This document shows positions 12,854 through 24,933 of a stretch of 64,000 nt of DNA, in pieces; position 1 is the stretch's first letter, and the number at the start of each line of letters is the position of its first letter. The notes under the pieces are model-generated. The model was given only the letters and a program-made list of their open reading frames with translations, did no database searches and was not told the origin of the DNA. The DNA is from Tomocerus qinae. Lineage: Eukaryota > Arthropoda > Collembola > Entomobryomorpha > Tomoceridae. Location: the NCBI GenBank assembly GCA_020055645.1, contig CM034546.1:93248001-93312000 (forward strand), read 5' to 3'. A program made the translations under genes and the position numbers.

Positions 12854-14082
12854 ATGTTATTTCAAGAGCAATCATCTAGTCCTGCTGTCATTGATACCCA
12901 ACCAGTGTCTTTACCACTTCAAACACTCTCTGCAGGTATGGCCATACAATATTGAAATTTCATCCTCATGTAAAACATTTTACAAATAATGTCATTTTGC
13001 TTGTAACTTCTAGGGGTATCCTCATCCAAAGACTTTGACTTTTTACAATCCGTCACCACCTTAAAAGTTCGACCGTCCGGTACATAAAAGTTGCTATTTG
13101 CTAATATTTAGAATTATTGTTATCAATATAAGTACAACAATTTATCCACCTCATCTCCACAGAAATATTCTGGATGTTACAGATGAGCCTGTTGAGTGCT
13201 GCAGCTCAACGAATAAGCCTTACGTTTTCTTAGACCATCAGAAAAATGTGGTGTTCAAAATGGTAGAAGACCTTAGCAGCCGGATTGGCTTACTCTACAC
13301 TCTTAGAAATACAGAAGACAATATCTTGGGGCAAGTTAGATTCGAGATTGAAGAAAATAGTTGCTGCTCGTCCTATTCCTATTCGGTATGCTTTATACAG
13401 AACTTAAACATGTCTCAAATTTAGATTACGTAATAAAATTCTCAATTTGCAGATAGACAAGCAGTCGATACAGATTACTTCGTCCGGAGGGTTTTCCTTG
13501 GGGACAATAGTAAGAACATCCATTTATCCATTTACCATACTCGTATTTGCACACATTTACATAAACAGCAATATTTCATATACTGTACTCATATTTTTAG
13601 ACCATGCACAGCACTTCGCACTACGAAATCAAAAATGGCTTAGGAGAAATGATCATGGAATTGAAGCCGAAGTTTAGATTTCTAAGCAAATCATCGTACC
13701 CTGTAAGTATAAAGTTAATATTCTATATTCTCAATATAGTAATAAATAAGATATCCACTTGTGATATATATTTTACAAAACTGCAGAGATTACATTGATT
13801 TTTGCAATTTTCAGATATCCTCAAATGGTGTTACTTTAGCCTCTGTAACTCATGGGGTTCGTTCTACTTCTATACAAATGAAACAAGACTCTATACCAAA
13901 TAATAAACTTTTACTCTGTGTTCTCACATTTTGGCTTGTAAGTTTTATTTATCTGTTGACAATATACACTGCTCTAAATGAGCCTTTTCTTGGGTATCCT
14001 GTGATTTTCAAAATTGTTTTTATATTTACAGAATATACTGAAACAAATTGAAGAAGCGAGAGCATCAGGTACCGCTGCTTAA
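12854..14082 (+). CDS. divergent phospholipid-scramblase-like protein D
   Basis: Seven exons: 12854-12935, 13014-13079, 13183-13385, 13453-13509, 13601-13702, 13815-13937, 14032-14082 (phases 1,1,0,0,0,0), 227 aa. The second exon is 66 nt, as in paralogue C, and reads SSKDFDFLQSVTTLKVRPS. The third carries KPYVFLDHQKNVVFKM at the position of the YEI block. What is one 162-nt exon in B and C is split here into 57 + 102 nt, so an intron was gained or two were lost elsewhere. The C-terminal exon before last has a hydrophobic run (KLLLCVLTFWL). The tail is EEARASGTAA. The donor of exon 2 (GTACAT) is weak; the boundary is chosen because it keeps phase and aligns with the paralogues. Confidence 0.72.
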
Positions 14083-15239
14083 CAATTACAACTCCTGCTA
14101 ATGGATTAATGGAGAAAGACAGACATGTTAAGTCTTTTGGAATTTTAAATTGGTAGATTGACTTTCTGTGACTTGATTGACGTGGGTAGGTGGAGGTTAG
14201 CAAAACTACGGCTGGATTCTATAGTATTTTTGTTGATCAAATCATGTATTTATTTAAGATATTAAGATTAACTACTTATTGAAACAAAGAAAGCATTTAT
14301 GTGATTAAAATTGGAGACGAACCTATTCAGTCATGCTACGCCAAGGCATAAAATAATAATATGAGCTCCATGAAGATATGACTTTGTGAAACTAATCACA
14401 AGCATGGAAAGTAATGCTTACCGTTAAATTGTTATTGATAGTTCTGTGTAATCGTACAATTGTCGTATTTTTTACTGATATCTACATATAAATGCTTACA
14501 GGCAACTCGCAATGTTATCAAATTATAATGATGTGAACTGTGAAGATTAAAATGATGATTTTTTAGATTTATTAACCCGACAATTATTGTTAAACAAGAA
14601 TGCTTATTGCGCAAAGTTCCATCCAGAAAATACTTATTAAAGCTTAAATGATCTATATAATAATAGCTACACAAATGTCCTTTAGCATCAAGATACGAAT
14701 TTCAAATTTTTACTGTATGGGCACATCATAGTCAGAACCCCAAACTTCGAGTTTCAAAACGATATCTTTCATAGAAATCGTTTTACGAATTTTTGAATTT
14801 CGAATTTTAACATTGAAAGAGTGGGAGAAAACGCTCCGATCTGTCACGGTCTGCCCAGATACTCCTCCTACAGTTTTCATCCGATCTTTACCAAACTTCT
14901 TCCTGACTTACTCGACTTAATAATGAAGACCGTAGCCACTCCAGTTTTTTATTTTTGTGCAGAAAATATTTTACCAGTGAATTTCAAAAATTTGACAAAG
15001 TCCTACTCTTTAAGCAGGCAGGCCTCCGCCATGTAAAGAGATTAGTGTCCCTTTCACTTCGAACGGGGCGACCGCAGCGGAGCCAAACTATTAATAGCAA
15101 GGCAACGTTTATTCAGTCAGTATCATTTGGTTGTGGATTGAATAGGTTGACTTGACTTCACATAGAATTGGTTAATAAATGTAACGGGGTAGGTAGAAAA
15201 TAGAAATAACGAGGACGAGTTATAGCTAATTAAAATAAC
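14083..15239. other. intergenic, with possible old repeat at about 14.7-15.2 kb
   Basis: No gene is supported. From about 14700 to 15160 the composition shifts (more GC, direct echoes of AATTTC/GAATTTT), suggesting a decayed mobile element, but no termini or coding motif can be named. Confidence 0.3.
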
Positions 15240-16900
15240 AGAGCTACATAAAATGATGAGGTAAAAATGACGTGAATATTTAAAATAAAGAGATTATTTA
15301 AAATGACAGGCATGACTAAAACGACGAGATATTTAAAATGACGAGATTTAAAAAAAATGACATTTATAGATTTAAAACAACGAGGTTATTCAAAATAAAT
15401 GGGTGATTCTAAAAGACTAAATTATTTAAAACGACGAGGTTATTTAAAATCACGTCTATTTAAAATGTGGGGTCATTTACAATGACGTCTATTTAAAATG
15501 ACGGGGTCATTTACAATGACGACTATTTAAAATGTGGGGTTATTTAAAATGACGTCTATTTAAAATGTGGAGTCTTTTAAAATGACGTCTATTTTTAAAA
15601 GACGGGGTCTTTTAAAATGACGTCTATTTTAAATGACAAAATGACGGGGTCATTTACCGGGGCCACAGTCAGAAAAAAATTTGAGGGTGGGCGACAAATT
15701 ATCAGAGAAAACATGAAAAATTTGAAAGTGACAGGGTTATTTAAATTAAAATGATGGCTTAATTTAAAATGACGGGGTTATTAAAATTAAAATGATGGCG
15801 TAATTTAAAATGACGGGGTTATTTATATTAAAATGACGGGGTTATTTAAATTATAATGACGGCGTAATTTAAAATGACGAGGTTATTTAAAACGACGAGA
15901 TTTTTTAAAACAAAACAACAGGGTCATTTACAAATGACATCTATTTAAAATGACGGGGTCATGTACAAATGACATCTTTTTTAAAATGACGGGGTCATTT
16001 ACAAATGACATCTATTTAAAATGACGGGGTCATTTACAAATGAAATCTATTTAAAATGACGGGGTCATTTACAAATGACATCTATTTTAAATGACGGGGT
16101 CATTTACAATGACATCTATTTAAAATGACGGGGTCATTTACAATGACATCTATTTAAAATGACGGGGTCATTTACAAATGACATCTATTTAAAATGACGG
16201 GGTCATTTACAAATGAAATCTATTTAAAATGACGGGGTCATTTACAAATGACATCTATTTAAAATGACGGGGTCATTTACAATGACATCTATTTAAAATG
16301 ACGGGGGCATTTACAAATGACGAGATTTTTTAAAAACAAAACAACAGGGTCATTTACAAATGACATCTATTTAAAATGACGGGGTCATGTACAAATGACA
16401 TCTTTTTTTAAAAATGACGGGGTCATTTACAAATGACATCTATTTAAAATGACGGGGTCATTTACAAATGAAATCTATTTAAAATGACGGGGTCATTTAA
16501 ATGACGGGGTCATTTAAATGACGTCTATTTAAAATCACGGGGTCATTTACAATGACGTCTATTTAAAATAAATGGCGGGGTCATTTACAATGACGTCTGT
16601 TTAAAATAAATGGCGGGGTCATTTACAATGACGTCTGTTTAAAATAAATGGCGGGGTCATTTACAATGACGTCTGTTTAAAATAAATGGCGGGGTCATTT
16701 ACAATGACGTCTGTTTAAAATGACGGGGATATTTAAAATGATAGAGTTATTTAAAATGACGTCTATTTACAATGATGGGGTTATATAAAATGACGTCTAT
16801 TTACAATGATGGGGTTATATAAAATGACGTCTATTTACAATGATGTGGTAATGTAAAATGACGCGGGGTGATGTAAATTGACGGGGGGATTTAAAATTAT
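15240..16900. repeat. 1.7-kb minisatellite of alternating AAATGAC and GTCATTT arms
   Basis: A degenerate tandem array. The best-ordered part (15.9-16.7 kb) has a unit of about 35 bp: AAATGAC, GGG, GTCATTT, ACA, AAATGAC, then a CATCTATTTA spacer. The 7-mer and its reverse complement alternate, so every unit can fold into short hairpins. Variants (GACGTC, GGCGGGG) cluster in sub-blocks. A longer block is duplicated: a distinctive segment beginning CGAGATTTTTTAAAA occurs at 15896 and again at 16321, a spacing of 425 bp, implying higher-order amplification. No gene is inside it. Confidence 0.9.
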
Positions 16901-17297
16901 ATAATATGTCCATATAATATTAATGATATAATAAAAATCAGGCGCTGATGAAAGGACTTCAAACTTTAATTTCGCTGTTTAGTTAAATGATGCTGAATTT
17001 GGTTTACTATTATTATGTTGATTCGATAAGTATTGTATTTGGTTCCCCGTGCGTAGGATGTTGTAGCAATGCAGCAAGCAATGTTTTAAACATTTTAATC
17101 TGTTAATTTTCATACTTTTTTAATGCATAATGCATACCCATGATCTACCGTGCCCATTAAGGGGTCACCCATTTTTCCCGTTCGGAGAACGGGCCTATTT
17201 CTAGTACACAATACACACTGCCGATAGTATAATGATTAAAGTAGGAGTAGAAGAACAATATGAAAATACAGTCGGTATATTCAACCTATGAGATTTT

Positions 17298-18221
17298 TTA
17301 GCAGATCTGGAAAAAATATAAATGCAGATTCAGAAATAAATCAGAAATGATAAGTTAAAACGCAAATGTCGAAGACGGAAAAATAGCATAAAATGCGTAC
17401 CAGTTTGGGCTGTAATTCCCAGAAACATTTGTTGTAAGCACCTGCCATTGCACACTTTTCATCGTTTAAATCAATCAAAGAACCTGTATGATATAATAAT
17501 TAGAAATTATAAGTTTTTCCAGTGAACCTACTAAGATGGAAAGACAAAAATAAGATTAGAACCATATTGAGAGTAGCATGAGCGAATATGGTCTTTAGCC
17601 AATTGCTTATACTGCGAAGGGAAATCTGAGTCCACCCAACGGTCTGATATCTCTGGATGCGGAAGCTCATCAGGACCCAGCTTTATATACAAGTTAGACC
17701 GATAATTAACTACAAGAAAGCATATTTGTATTCTAATAGCATTTCCTTCTTACCAGATTCAGAGCTTTAGCCATGCAAAAGTAGCTACACTAAATTAGAG
17801 AAAATTGTTAAAATTAATACATTGAATTACAGTAGATATCTTAATTTTGATACTAGTAGCGTAATAGCGTAAAGGCACTTACTCCGGGACTTTTCTTGCC
17901 TGGTTCCAGTCCATAAATAGAAGGATCTTTGCAAACTTTTAATTTTGCAGCTACTGCAGGATTGGGGCCGTATAATCCATTAGAGCACGCCAAAGTTGAC
18001 TGTTTGTCCTAAATAAACAACATAAATAATTGTATTGCATAATGAAAGGACAACAAAAGTAGTTAAGACTAAACTTGCAATATTAAGGAATATTTACATT
18101 CAAAATTAGTCTATTAAGTTTAAGGTTTACGTTTACTTACCTCAAAAACATCATCAAAAGCAAAAGAGCTAACACTGACAGTGGCTACCAAAAGGCACAA
18201 CATGGAAACAATTTGTGACAT
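17298..18221 (-). CDS. odorant-binding protein, classic six-cysteine type
   Basis: Six exons, leftward: 18221-18141, 18008-17883, 17789-17754, 17680-17563, 17483-17401, 17306-17298; 150 aa. Exon 1 is a signal peptide (MSQIVSMLCLLVATVSVSSF, cleavage likely near FA-FDD). The mature protein has the OBP cysteine code: C1 in AKLKVCKDPS, C2-x3-C3 in CSYFC, 41 residues to C4 in HIRSCYS, 14 to C5, then C5-x8-C6 in KCAMAGAYNKCFW. That spacing and the length are those of classic insect OBPs, small secreted carriers of hydrophobic odorants or other ligands. The C2-C3 exon is only 36 nt. Its 3' partner must use the acceptor at 17681 (TATAAAG); the more obvious TAG at 17711-17713 would break phase. The final exon encodes only Ile-Cys-stop, after a strong pyrimidine tract. 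Confidence 0.85.
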
Positions 18222-19942
18222 GTTTATTTTTGTGTGTAGGATGTTAAAAGAAGTTGTGCAGTAAGGTTGATTTTACTTTTGATATTTTACTGCAGGTCTG
18301 AGCTGTTTTAGCACATGAATGGAAACTGAGATTTTTGGCTATTAAAATTGCCTATCTTTATACTGCCCAAATACCTATTCACCATTAATTGATTAAACAC
18401 ACACATTCGCTCGTCAAGATAACATACAAGATGTTCTTACAGTTGCCGACATCACCTTGAATTGAATAGTCATGTGTAAATTAGTGAATACTTGTTCAGA
18501 GTTGTAATTAGTATAATTAGTCATATTTGCATTAAATATGTAATAGCAGAATTAGTAAGTGTTAAATCTGCTAAATGCAAATTCTATTGCTTCTCAGGGA
18601 CTACGTATTACTAGTGCATATAATTGAAACCTGAGTTGGGATTACGACTAAACTACATTTGAAAATGGAGTTCTTTTTCCTCCTTTGGACCGATATTTGT
18701 CTTAATTGTGAATCATAACATGATTTTTGCTTTGTAATAACTACTACTACAAACTATAACATGATAATTGTTCATAATTGATTTTTCGATTATGGAATCC
18801 TGGTACTAATGCGTCATTCGATTAGACTCTGATGATGATAACTTATGGACAGTACTTAGTGTTATACATCACTACTATAGTATTTTATGTTTGTATTAAT
18901 TATTCTCGCTTTCTGACTGTCCTTGATGGAAATATGTAGGCGAATCCAAGACAAAAATTTTAAAAGCAATCTTAGTATTAACAATTAACAGTTTAGTGAA
19001 AATGATCTCACAATTAAATACATACTCTTATGTGCAAGTATATTGGATGTCCCATTCAAAAGACATTACATAAATTCACTTTTACAAGTTTTGCCTGAAC
19101 TTTTAATGAATGAATGTGCATATATCATCGGTTTGTAACTCTCGTTGTTCAATATCGTATTTAAGAATGAATCGAATGTTTACAGAAACTATTAGGTGAA
19201 ATAATATACGTAGATGATTCATGATATGACTCCATTGCAAGTACGTTATAGTTGTGTTATAGGTACTTTTCTCTGGAAACGACTGCTTTTATGGACATGG
19301 GACGTGGAGCAAGGTGGAACAGAGAAAGCAGCGAAGATGAACCAAAATCTGACAATTTGGATGAATACTGAAAAAAAATGAGCTGAAAATTGTTGCTATG
19401 TTTTCCGTGTGTTATTATACGTGGTGAACTATTATCACACAAGTTTGGTGAAAAAATACTTTTTTACTGTTACTTTCCATTTTGACAAATACAAGGGTCT
19501 CTAATAGACAAATTGATAGAGTGAAATCGCCAGAAAACACAATTTTGACATTATAGTACCTAGTAAAAAGTCATCAGGTACTTTGCTTTGTAATTGCAGT
19601 TGCATTATATACTTGCCCATATTAATTTAGATAGATAATTTTCAGTTGTCATTGCCATAAAATAAAGGTAAGACTTTTAACTGACATTTAAATTGAAAAG
19701 TCGTTGGTTAGTGGGTTACAAGTTCTAAGATGATGAAATATTAGGCATTTGTTTCCTGTCTGCAACTCCTATGATATAAAACTGTAGTAAAGTTGTATTT
19801 CGTGTAATTATCTACCTCAGGCTCCATAATGGTTATTATTACAAATACATATTATTGTAGATGATACGTATAGTTGTATTAGTCTGAACGTATTTCTATA
19901 CAATACAAAATTTGTTTTGTTTTGAGGCAAATTTCGCAGAAA
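18222..19942. other. intergenic between OBP (-) and SPEF1-like gene (+)
   Basis: Shared upstream region of two divergent genes, AT-rich, with no repeat or further coding exon recognised. Confidence 0.45.
18356..18362 (-). promoter_or_regulatory. candidate TATA box for the OBP gene
   Basis: TATAAAG on the minus strand lies about 135 bases upstream of the OBP start codon, in an otherwise mixed AT-rich context. Spacing allows a 5' UTR of about 100 nt. This is inferred from motif and position only. Confidence 0.4.
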
Positions 19943-20815
19943 ATGTCTTCAAGCGGAAAGAACCAATTGCCAAAAGGACGTCACAGTATAAGATCAAGTC
20001 CCAGTCCGAGAAAGACGGCAGCTTCCACCGGATCAGACCAGGGACGTGCCCCAACGCCAAAACCGGAGGCTTCATCTCATACGATCCGTGAAGATGTGGT
20101 TACAATGAGCAGAGAGGAGCAATCGGAAATATCTGCTTGGATTGAGCTGTTTCCTACGACAAAGTCAAAGAAGAATCTCAATCGTGACTTCTCTGATGGA
20201 GTTTTGATAGCCGAACTCATTCACTACTATCTTCCAAAGTTCGTGGACCTACATAACTATGCAGGAGCGAGTTCTGCCAAAGCCAAGAAAGTAAATTGGG
20301 TCACACTGAACCGGAAAGTATTTCCCAAACTGGGAATTAACCTTTGTGAAGCCATAATTGAGAATGTGGTCCAAGCCAAGACAGGAGCCATTGAAAAAGT
20401 CTTGTTGGAAGTCAAAAAGAGAATCGAATCCATTCAAGCGGAGAAAGAAGCAGCTGCTGCACGTGCGGCGATGATAGGGCAAGGTGGAGATGGCGAGGGC
20501 TGTGTTGACGAAGAGCTTATTGATGTCACTTGCCAAGCTCCGGCAGGAAGCCCCCCAAAGTTCGTCAAACATGCAGGATATAAATATGTGCTGGAAACCG
20601 CATTGGATGATAAAGTAAAAGCTCTTTCCGACACAAATGGAAGGATCAAAGAACTTGAAATTAAAAATAAGAGATTGGAGACTCTCGTCAATCTCAAAGA
20701 ACAACGATTAGAGGATTTAACTCTGCAGCTCCACCGCATGAAAATTGAGTTCGAGAACAAAACTTCTCCTGATGGAAACGCAAGGCCTCGTCTCCCTTGG
20801 AATGGCTACATTTAA
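19943..20815 (+). CDS. sperm flagellar protein 1-like (SPEF1/CLAMP), calponin-homology microtubule-associated protein
   Basis: An intronless frame of 290 aa. The ATG at 19943 is the first true ATG; the frame is open further upstream without one. Residues about 54-160 form the SPEF1-type CH domain (ISAWIELFPTTKSKKNLNRD, FSDGVLIAELIHYYLPKFVD, NWVTLNRKVFPKLGI). Residues about 220-275 form a C-terminal coiled coil rich in K/E/L. SPEF1 family proteins bind and bundle microtubules in cilia and flagella and at apical cell cortices. The N-terminal 50 residues are Ser/Pro/Lys-rich and probably disordered. The end is unusual (PRLPWNGYI). An AATAAA follows at 20843. The lack of introns, when every other complete gene here except UBL5-size ones is split, suggests a retrocopy; the upstream TTTTGTTTTG tract gives no further clue. 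Confidence 0.92.
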   Translation: MSSSGKNQLPKGRHSIRSSPSPRKTAASTGSDQGRAPTPKPEASSHTIREDVVTMSREEQSEISAWIELFPTTKSKKNLNRDFSDGVLIAELIHYYLPKFVDLHNYAGASSAKAKKVNWVTLNRKVFPKLGINLCEAIIENVVQAKTGAIEKVLLEVKKRIESIQAEKEAAAARAAMIGQGGDGEGCVDEELIDVTCQAPAGSPPKFVKHAGYKYVLETALDDKVKALSDTNGRIKELEIKNKRLETLVNLKEQRLEDLTLQLHRMKIEFENKTSPDGNARPRLPWNGYI

Positions 20816-23117
20816 AATCCCCCTTGGGATTCCTGTCGAAAAAATAAACACATTGTATTCATTTGCACACTTTTGTGGGTAGATGTTCCTGTATCTCTGC
20901 GATATACTTATACTAGTTGTTATTTCTGAATTTTTTAGCCCTGTGTGCAAATACTAGTGACTTGGCCAATTATTGCGAAATTAAACATGCTATACCTATA
21001 CATATTTAGATGGTTTTCCAAATAAATAATATCATAAAGTGAGACTCAATTTTTTTTTCTTCATTCTTCAATTTTGTCTTAATGTGTATCCACCATAAAA
21101 TATAAAAGGTCATCTTTTAATTTCACGCAGTTCCATTAGTGACAAATTATTCCATAAATTGTAGTCTACTATCAGTAACTAGTTCTTGAACCATCTGCCA
21201 ATTTATTATAGGAAAATTGACATTATCTGTGTATCTAACACTCAACTCATGCTCAACTGCTCGCCGTATTTTGTGATAAGAATAGAAACAAATTTATGAG
21301 AAGACAAGCAATAAAGTACGACGATAGCAATCGATTTTCGTATCTAGGTATACTTTTGCACCTGGGTAGTGTTGGGGACCTGCGTGTACACTGAACGTAA
21401 GAATCTTTTCGCTTATTATGAATTTCTTTTCGCTTTTCGTGTTTAATCATGTGTCAAAGGAAATGCCTTTGAGAACTCATAAGACTCATTACTGTGATAG
21501 GAAATGCACATACTAATATACGGAAGTCTGTCCACATTCTGTACACACTATAGTTAGCTTAGCAGCAGATTTACAACTTATAGATAATGGGTAGTCCTTT
21601 ATATATTTATATGTATTTGTACACTACCATGCACTAAGCCAGATACATAAGATACTACCACAGATTGCTATAACACAGTCGCAAAATGGTGTAAAGTTAT
21701 CTATACACATCAGCTTTATTTTGTGTTTATAAAATAGTATTTTCCTTTATAGTCGAGGAAAATATAGCTACAACTACGAACTGGAATTGAAGAGCAATAA
21801 TATTGTTTTCGACAGAAGTAAATTGTATATAGTAAAATCCGTAAAAAAAGATAGAAATATCAAGATAAAGCTTTACAAATAATAACGTTGCATCTGCATT
21901 ACAATTTCTTATAGGAGGAAGCAAGAATAGAGCTTAGAATAGAGATTGTCTATAGTTAAATTATATTTTACCCTTTTCTTTGGTAGATAGTGAACGATTT
22001 TGGTAGGGAGAGAACTCCCTAAAGTCAAATGAACGGTAAGCGATAACAGAGTAAGTGGCTATAAATATAAAACATTTTAACAGGCTGTTACTGCAGCACT
22101 AGTCATGTGTGCGTGTGAATTTCTTCCGATCTCATGCATGCTTTGTTGCGTCTCTTCCATAATACCATCTTCGGAGTTTCTTTACAGCTTTAGTAGTAGT
22201 GAACGTAGTTCTTAAGAATGAATATATGTATGGATATTATGTACATAATACATAAGATAACATTTTGGAGAACAGAAGAGTAAAATATAGGAAGTCTATG
22301 CAAACACTCGTTCCGTCACTCACATTCCCAGATCTTATTGATCCCATGGGCTTTGCTACCTTTCTTATGCTTATCCACGACGGAACAGAGGGCTAATATT
22401 ATAATGTAAAGTAACCAGCCCACCATACATGGAAATAATGTAATATGCTTTATCGCCCATCGTATTCATGTAGTCTCCTCTCAGCACTTCAGGAACACGG
22501 ACAAGCAGCGTAAGGAAGGACCGACGCTGCATCATGCATTGGATTCCACTCCAACAAGTAACCTAAGTTTCAGCCTAATATTGCATCTTGCATCCCAACA
22601 AAACAAGAACCTTTACGAACAGAGCACAGAAATGTCTACGCATTTCTTTCTGGATCTAAAAATAGATTGGGAAAATACATGTTTCTTGTCTGGCAGACCG
22701 GGCTTGGTCTACCCAGTCGAAACTTTTCGGAGCTATAGGCTAGTAAGTAACTAGGTAAGCATTTGTAAACTCACATCTCAGCTGCGGACTCACAATCAAC
22801 TTTTAACAGCAACTGGAATTTCGAACTTTTACTAGAGAAGGAGTTCACGAATTGGAATTGGAGAGTTGTTCTAATGCAAAATCAACATTGACATAGAACA
22901 GATATTTCTCTTGAGATGAGAATCTCTCTCTATCAAAGTGGAAAGTGCACCTCTGTGTGGAATACATGGAAAGGCATTTTAGGCTTGGCAAAATCAAATG
23001 ACAAATGACAGGAAGACTGTTTGAATACTCTGAGTGATTTTCCATTAATAATTAACGACAAAAGAGGAAGCTCTTAAATTTTATTTGTTTTCTTTGAAAA
23101 ACATAAATTAATCCACC
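20816..23117. other. 2.3-kb intergenic, no supported gene
   Basis: Contains the 3' UTR of the SPEF1-like gene (AATAAA at 20843-20848) and the upstream region of the PDZ gene. No repeat with definable ends and no open frame with family features is present. Confidence 0.45.
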
Positions 23118-24933
23118 ATGGAATTCGGTTCGCTAAGAAGTAAATCCAGGAATCAGCAAACTCAACAACAAAAGTCTCGCTGTCGAGCATTTTCCACTTC
23201 AAATCTTTCATCCGTTTCTTGCAATTCTGCCACTCTTGGCAGAAGATCTTTGTGTGTTACTCTACCGAGAGATTTTGGCTGTGAAGTCGGAGTGGATGGT
23301 CGAATACTTCGCGTCGTCAAAGGAAAACCAGCTCATGCATCCGGAGTTGTGCAAGTTGGTGACTATGTTCGTATTTTTGATAGAATTTCCAAGGATGAGT
23401 CAACTTTGAAAAATAAAAATAATTCCAATTCGAAAACTAGTAGAAATGATAACATTACGTTACTAGTTACTTATGGTGTTTTACAAGTCGACTCCCGTCC
23501 TTCTTGCCCCTTGATTATTGAAGTTGGAAACAGGTAACTATTTAAATCTGTAGAGTAGAAGGATTTTTTTTAATGCACAGGAGGGTAATGTGTAAAATAC
23601 AATTCTAGGAGCAACACATCATTAGGTATAGCTTTGACTGATTCAGCAGAAAATAAAATAAGAATTTCCTCCGTTCAGCCTGGTTCTTTGGCAGACCGTT
23701 GCGGCTTTCTCAGACCTGGAGATGTATTGACTTCCGTACATATCAGTTCACAAGAAACAGTACCTTGTTCACCATACTACACATCTTATCAAATTGCCCA
23801 GATCTTAAGAAAATTAGCATCCCAGGGCTCTTCCATCACTTTGACTATATTCCCCTTTGTTGAAGACGGTAATTGTAATCTGCAGAGTCATACTTCAGAA
23901 ACCTCTGACTCCGGATCCACTTTGACTTTAATGGAACACGAACAACGAACATACTTTAATACATTTGACAGAAGGAATCGTAGAGAAATGGAAAGACTAG
24001 AACGCAGTCAAGACCGGGAGGATGAGGAAGGAATTCATTGTGTCTTAACTTTGTGCCTTTGGAAAGATAGATTGTACGAAGATTGGGGATTTTCTTTGGT
24101 GGATCAAAATGAAAATGGAGAGGATACAGAGACAGAGGGCGAGGAAAACTCTGCCAAAGCCACCGACTTTTTATTGAAATTGAGGAAGATGAAAAACAGA
24201 ACTAGAGGATCGTTTGTCTACGAAATCAGAAGAGGAGGGCCTGCTTTTATGGCCGGACTGAAGTCTGGAGACAAAATTCTTCAGGTAATACTTTAATCTC
24301 AACCGTTCTTTGACAAAATATTCCAATTGTGCATGTTCGCGAAATATTGCATGTTTAGTATGTAAATCTTTGTCACACCTGTAAACTTCAACGAGTTTGG
24401 ATTTCGATGAGAATAGTTTCTACACATCAGTACTTGCCTTGAAAATCAATGCATCTACTTACTTGGCAATTCGTTTAGATCAATACAAATCCAAAATTCC
24501 AATTTCTCGACATTTCTCCTATCTCCCCAAAATTCATTCAATCATTTAACTAATTCGCTTAAAACATTCCACTATTGTATCAGTTAAATATAGTATTCAT
24601 ATATGTATGCTATTGCAACTCCACGAGTTTCCTGCGAATATCCCACCCAAATACATTATCCGAAATATGAAATGAAGAAATTTGTATATGGTGCTAGTGT
24701 AATATAATAGGGCTTAAATGTTATGCATTGTGCATGATGTGTGCACATACACGTAGAATATGTTGCTAAATAAATGTATTTAATATAAAGTAAATATAGA
24801 AATGTTTCTTGTTTATTAGATTAACGAACGAGATGTATCCCATTTGGAAAGCACTATCCTTGTGCCCATTTTAGCATCTTTGGATGATGCTCTTAATCTG
24901 GTTATATCAAGACCTCAAAATCACACAGAGTAG
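23118..24933 (+). CDS. multi-PDZ scaffold protein, GRIP-like
   Basis: Three exons: 23118-23533, 23609-24284, 24820-24933 (phases 2,0), 401 aa. The start has a strong Kozak context (CCACCATGG). A first, divergent PDZ spans about residues 48-135 (SLCVTLPRDFGCEVGV ... GKPAHASGVVQVGDYVRIF) with an Asn/Lys-rich insert. The second is clear at about 143-225 (TSLGIALTDSAENKIRISSV, QPGSLADRCGFLRPGDVL). The third, about 285-395, has an acidic insert (GEDTETEGEEN) between its first strands and then GSFVYEIRRGGPAFMAGLKS, GDKILQINERDVSH. The SLADRCG and GGPA..AGLK.GD blocks resemble GRIP-type adaptors, which cluster receptors through C-terminal peptides. At three domains it is much shorter than vertebrate GRIP. 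An AATAAA lies at 25266. Confidence 0.82.

Noticed and set aside
15240-16900. Regularly spaced repeats that might suggest a CRISPR array
   Set aside because: Units are contiguous degenerate tandem repeats without unique spacers, in eukaryotic DNA with introns and no cas genes.
17177-17193. Perfect CCCGTTC-GGA-GAACGGG hairpin resembling a bacterial terminator
   Set aside because: Lies in animal intergenic DNA just past the OBP 3' end, without a T tract in the right place; a short chance or repeat-derived hairpin.
20249-20760. Two long antisense frames (151 and 108 codons) opposite the SPEF1-like gene
   Set aside because: Shadows of the real coding frame; no family features or start context.
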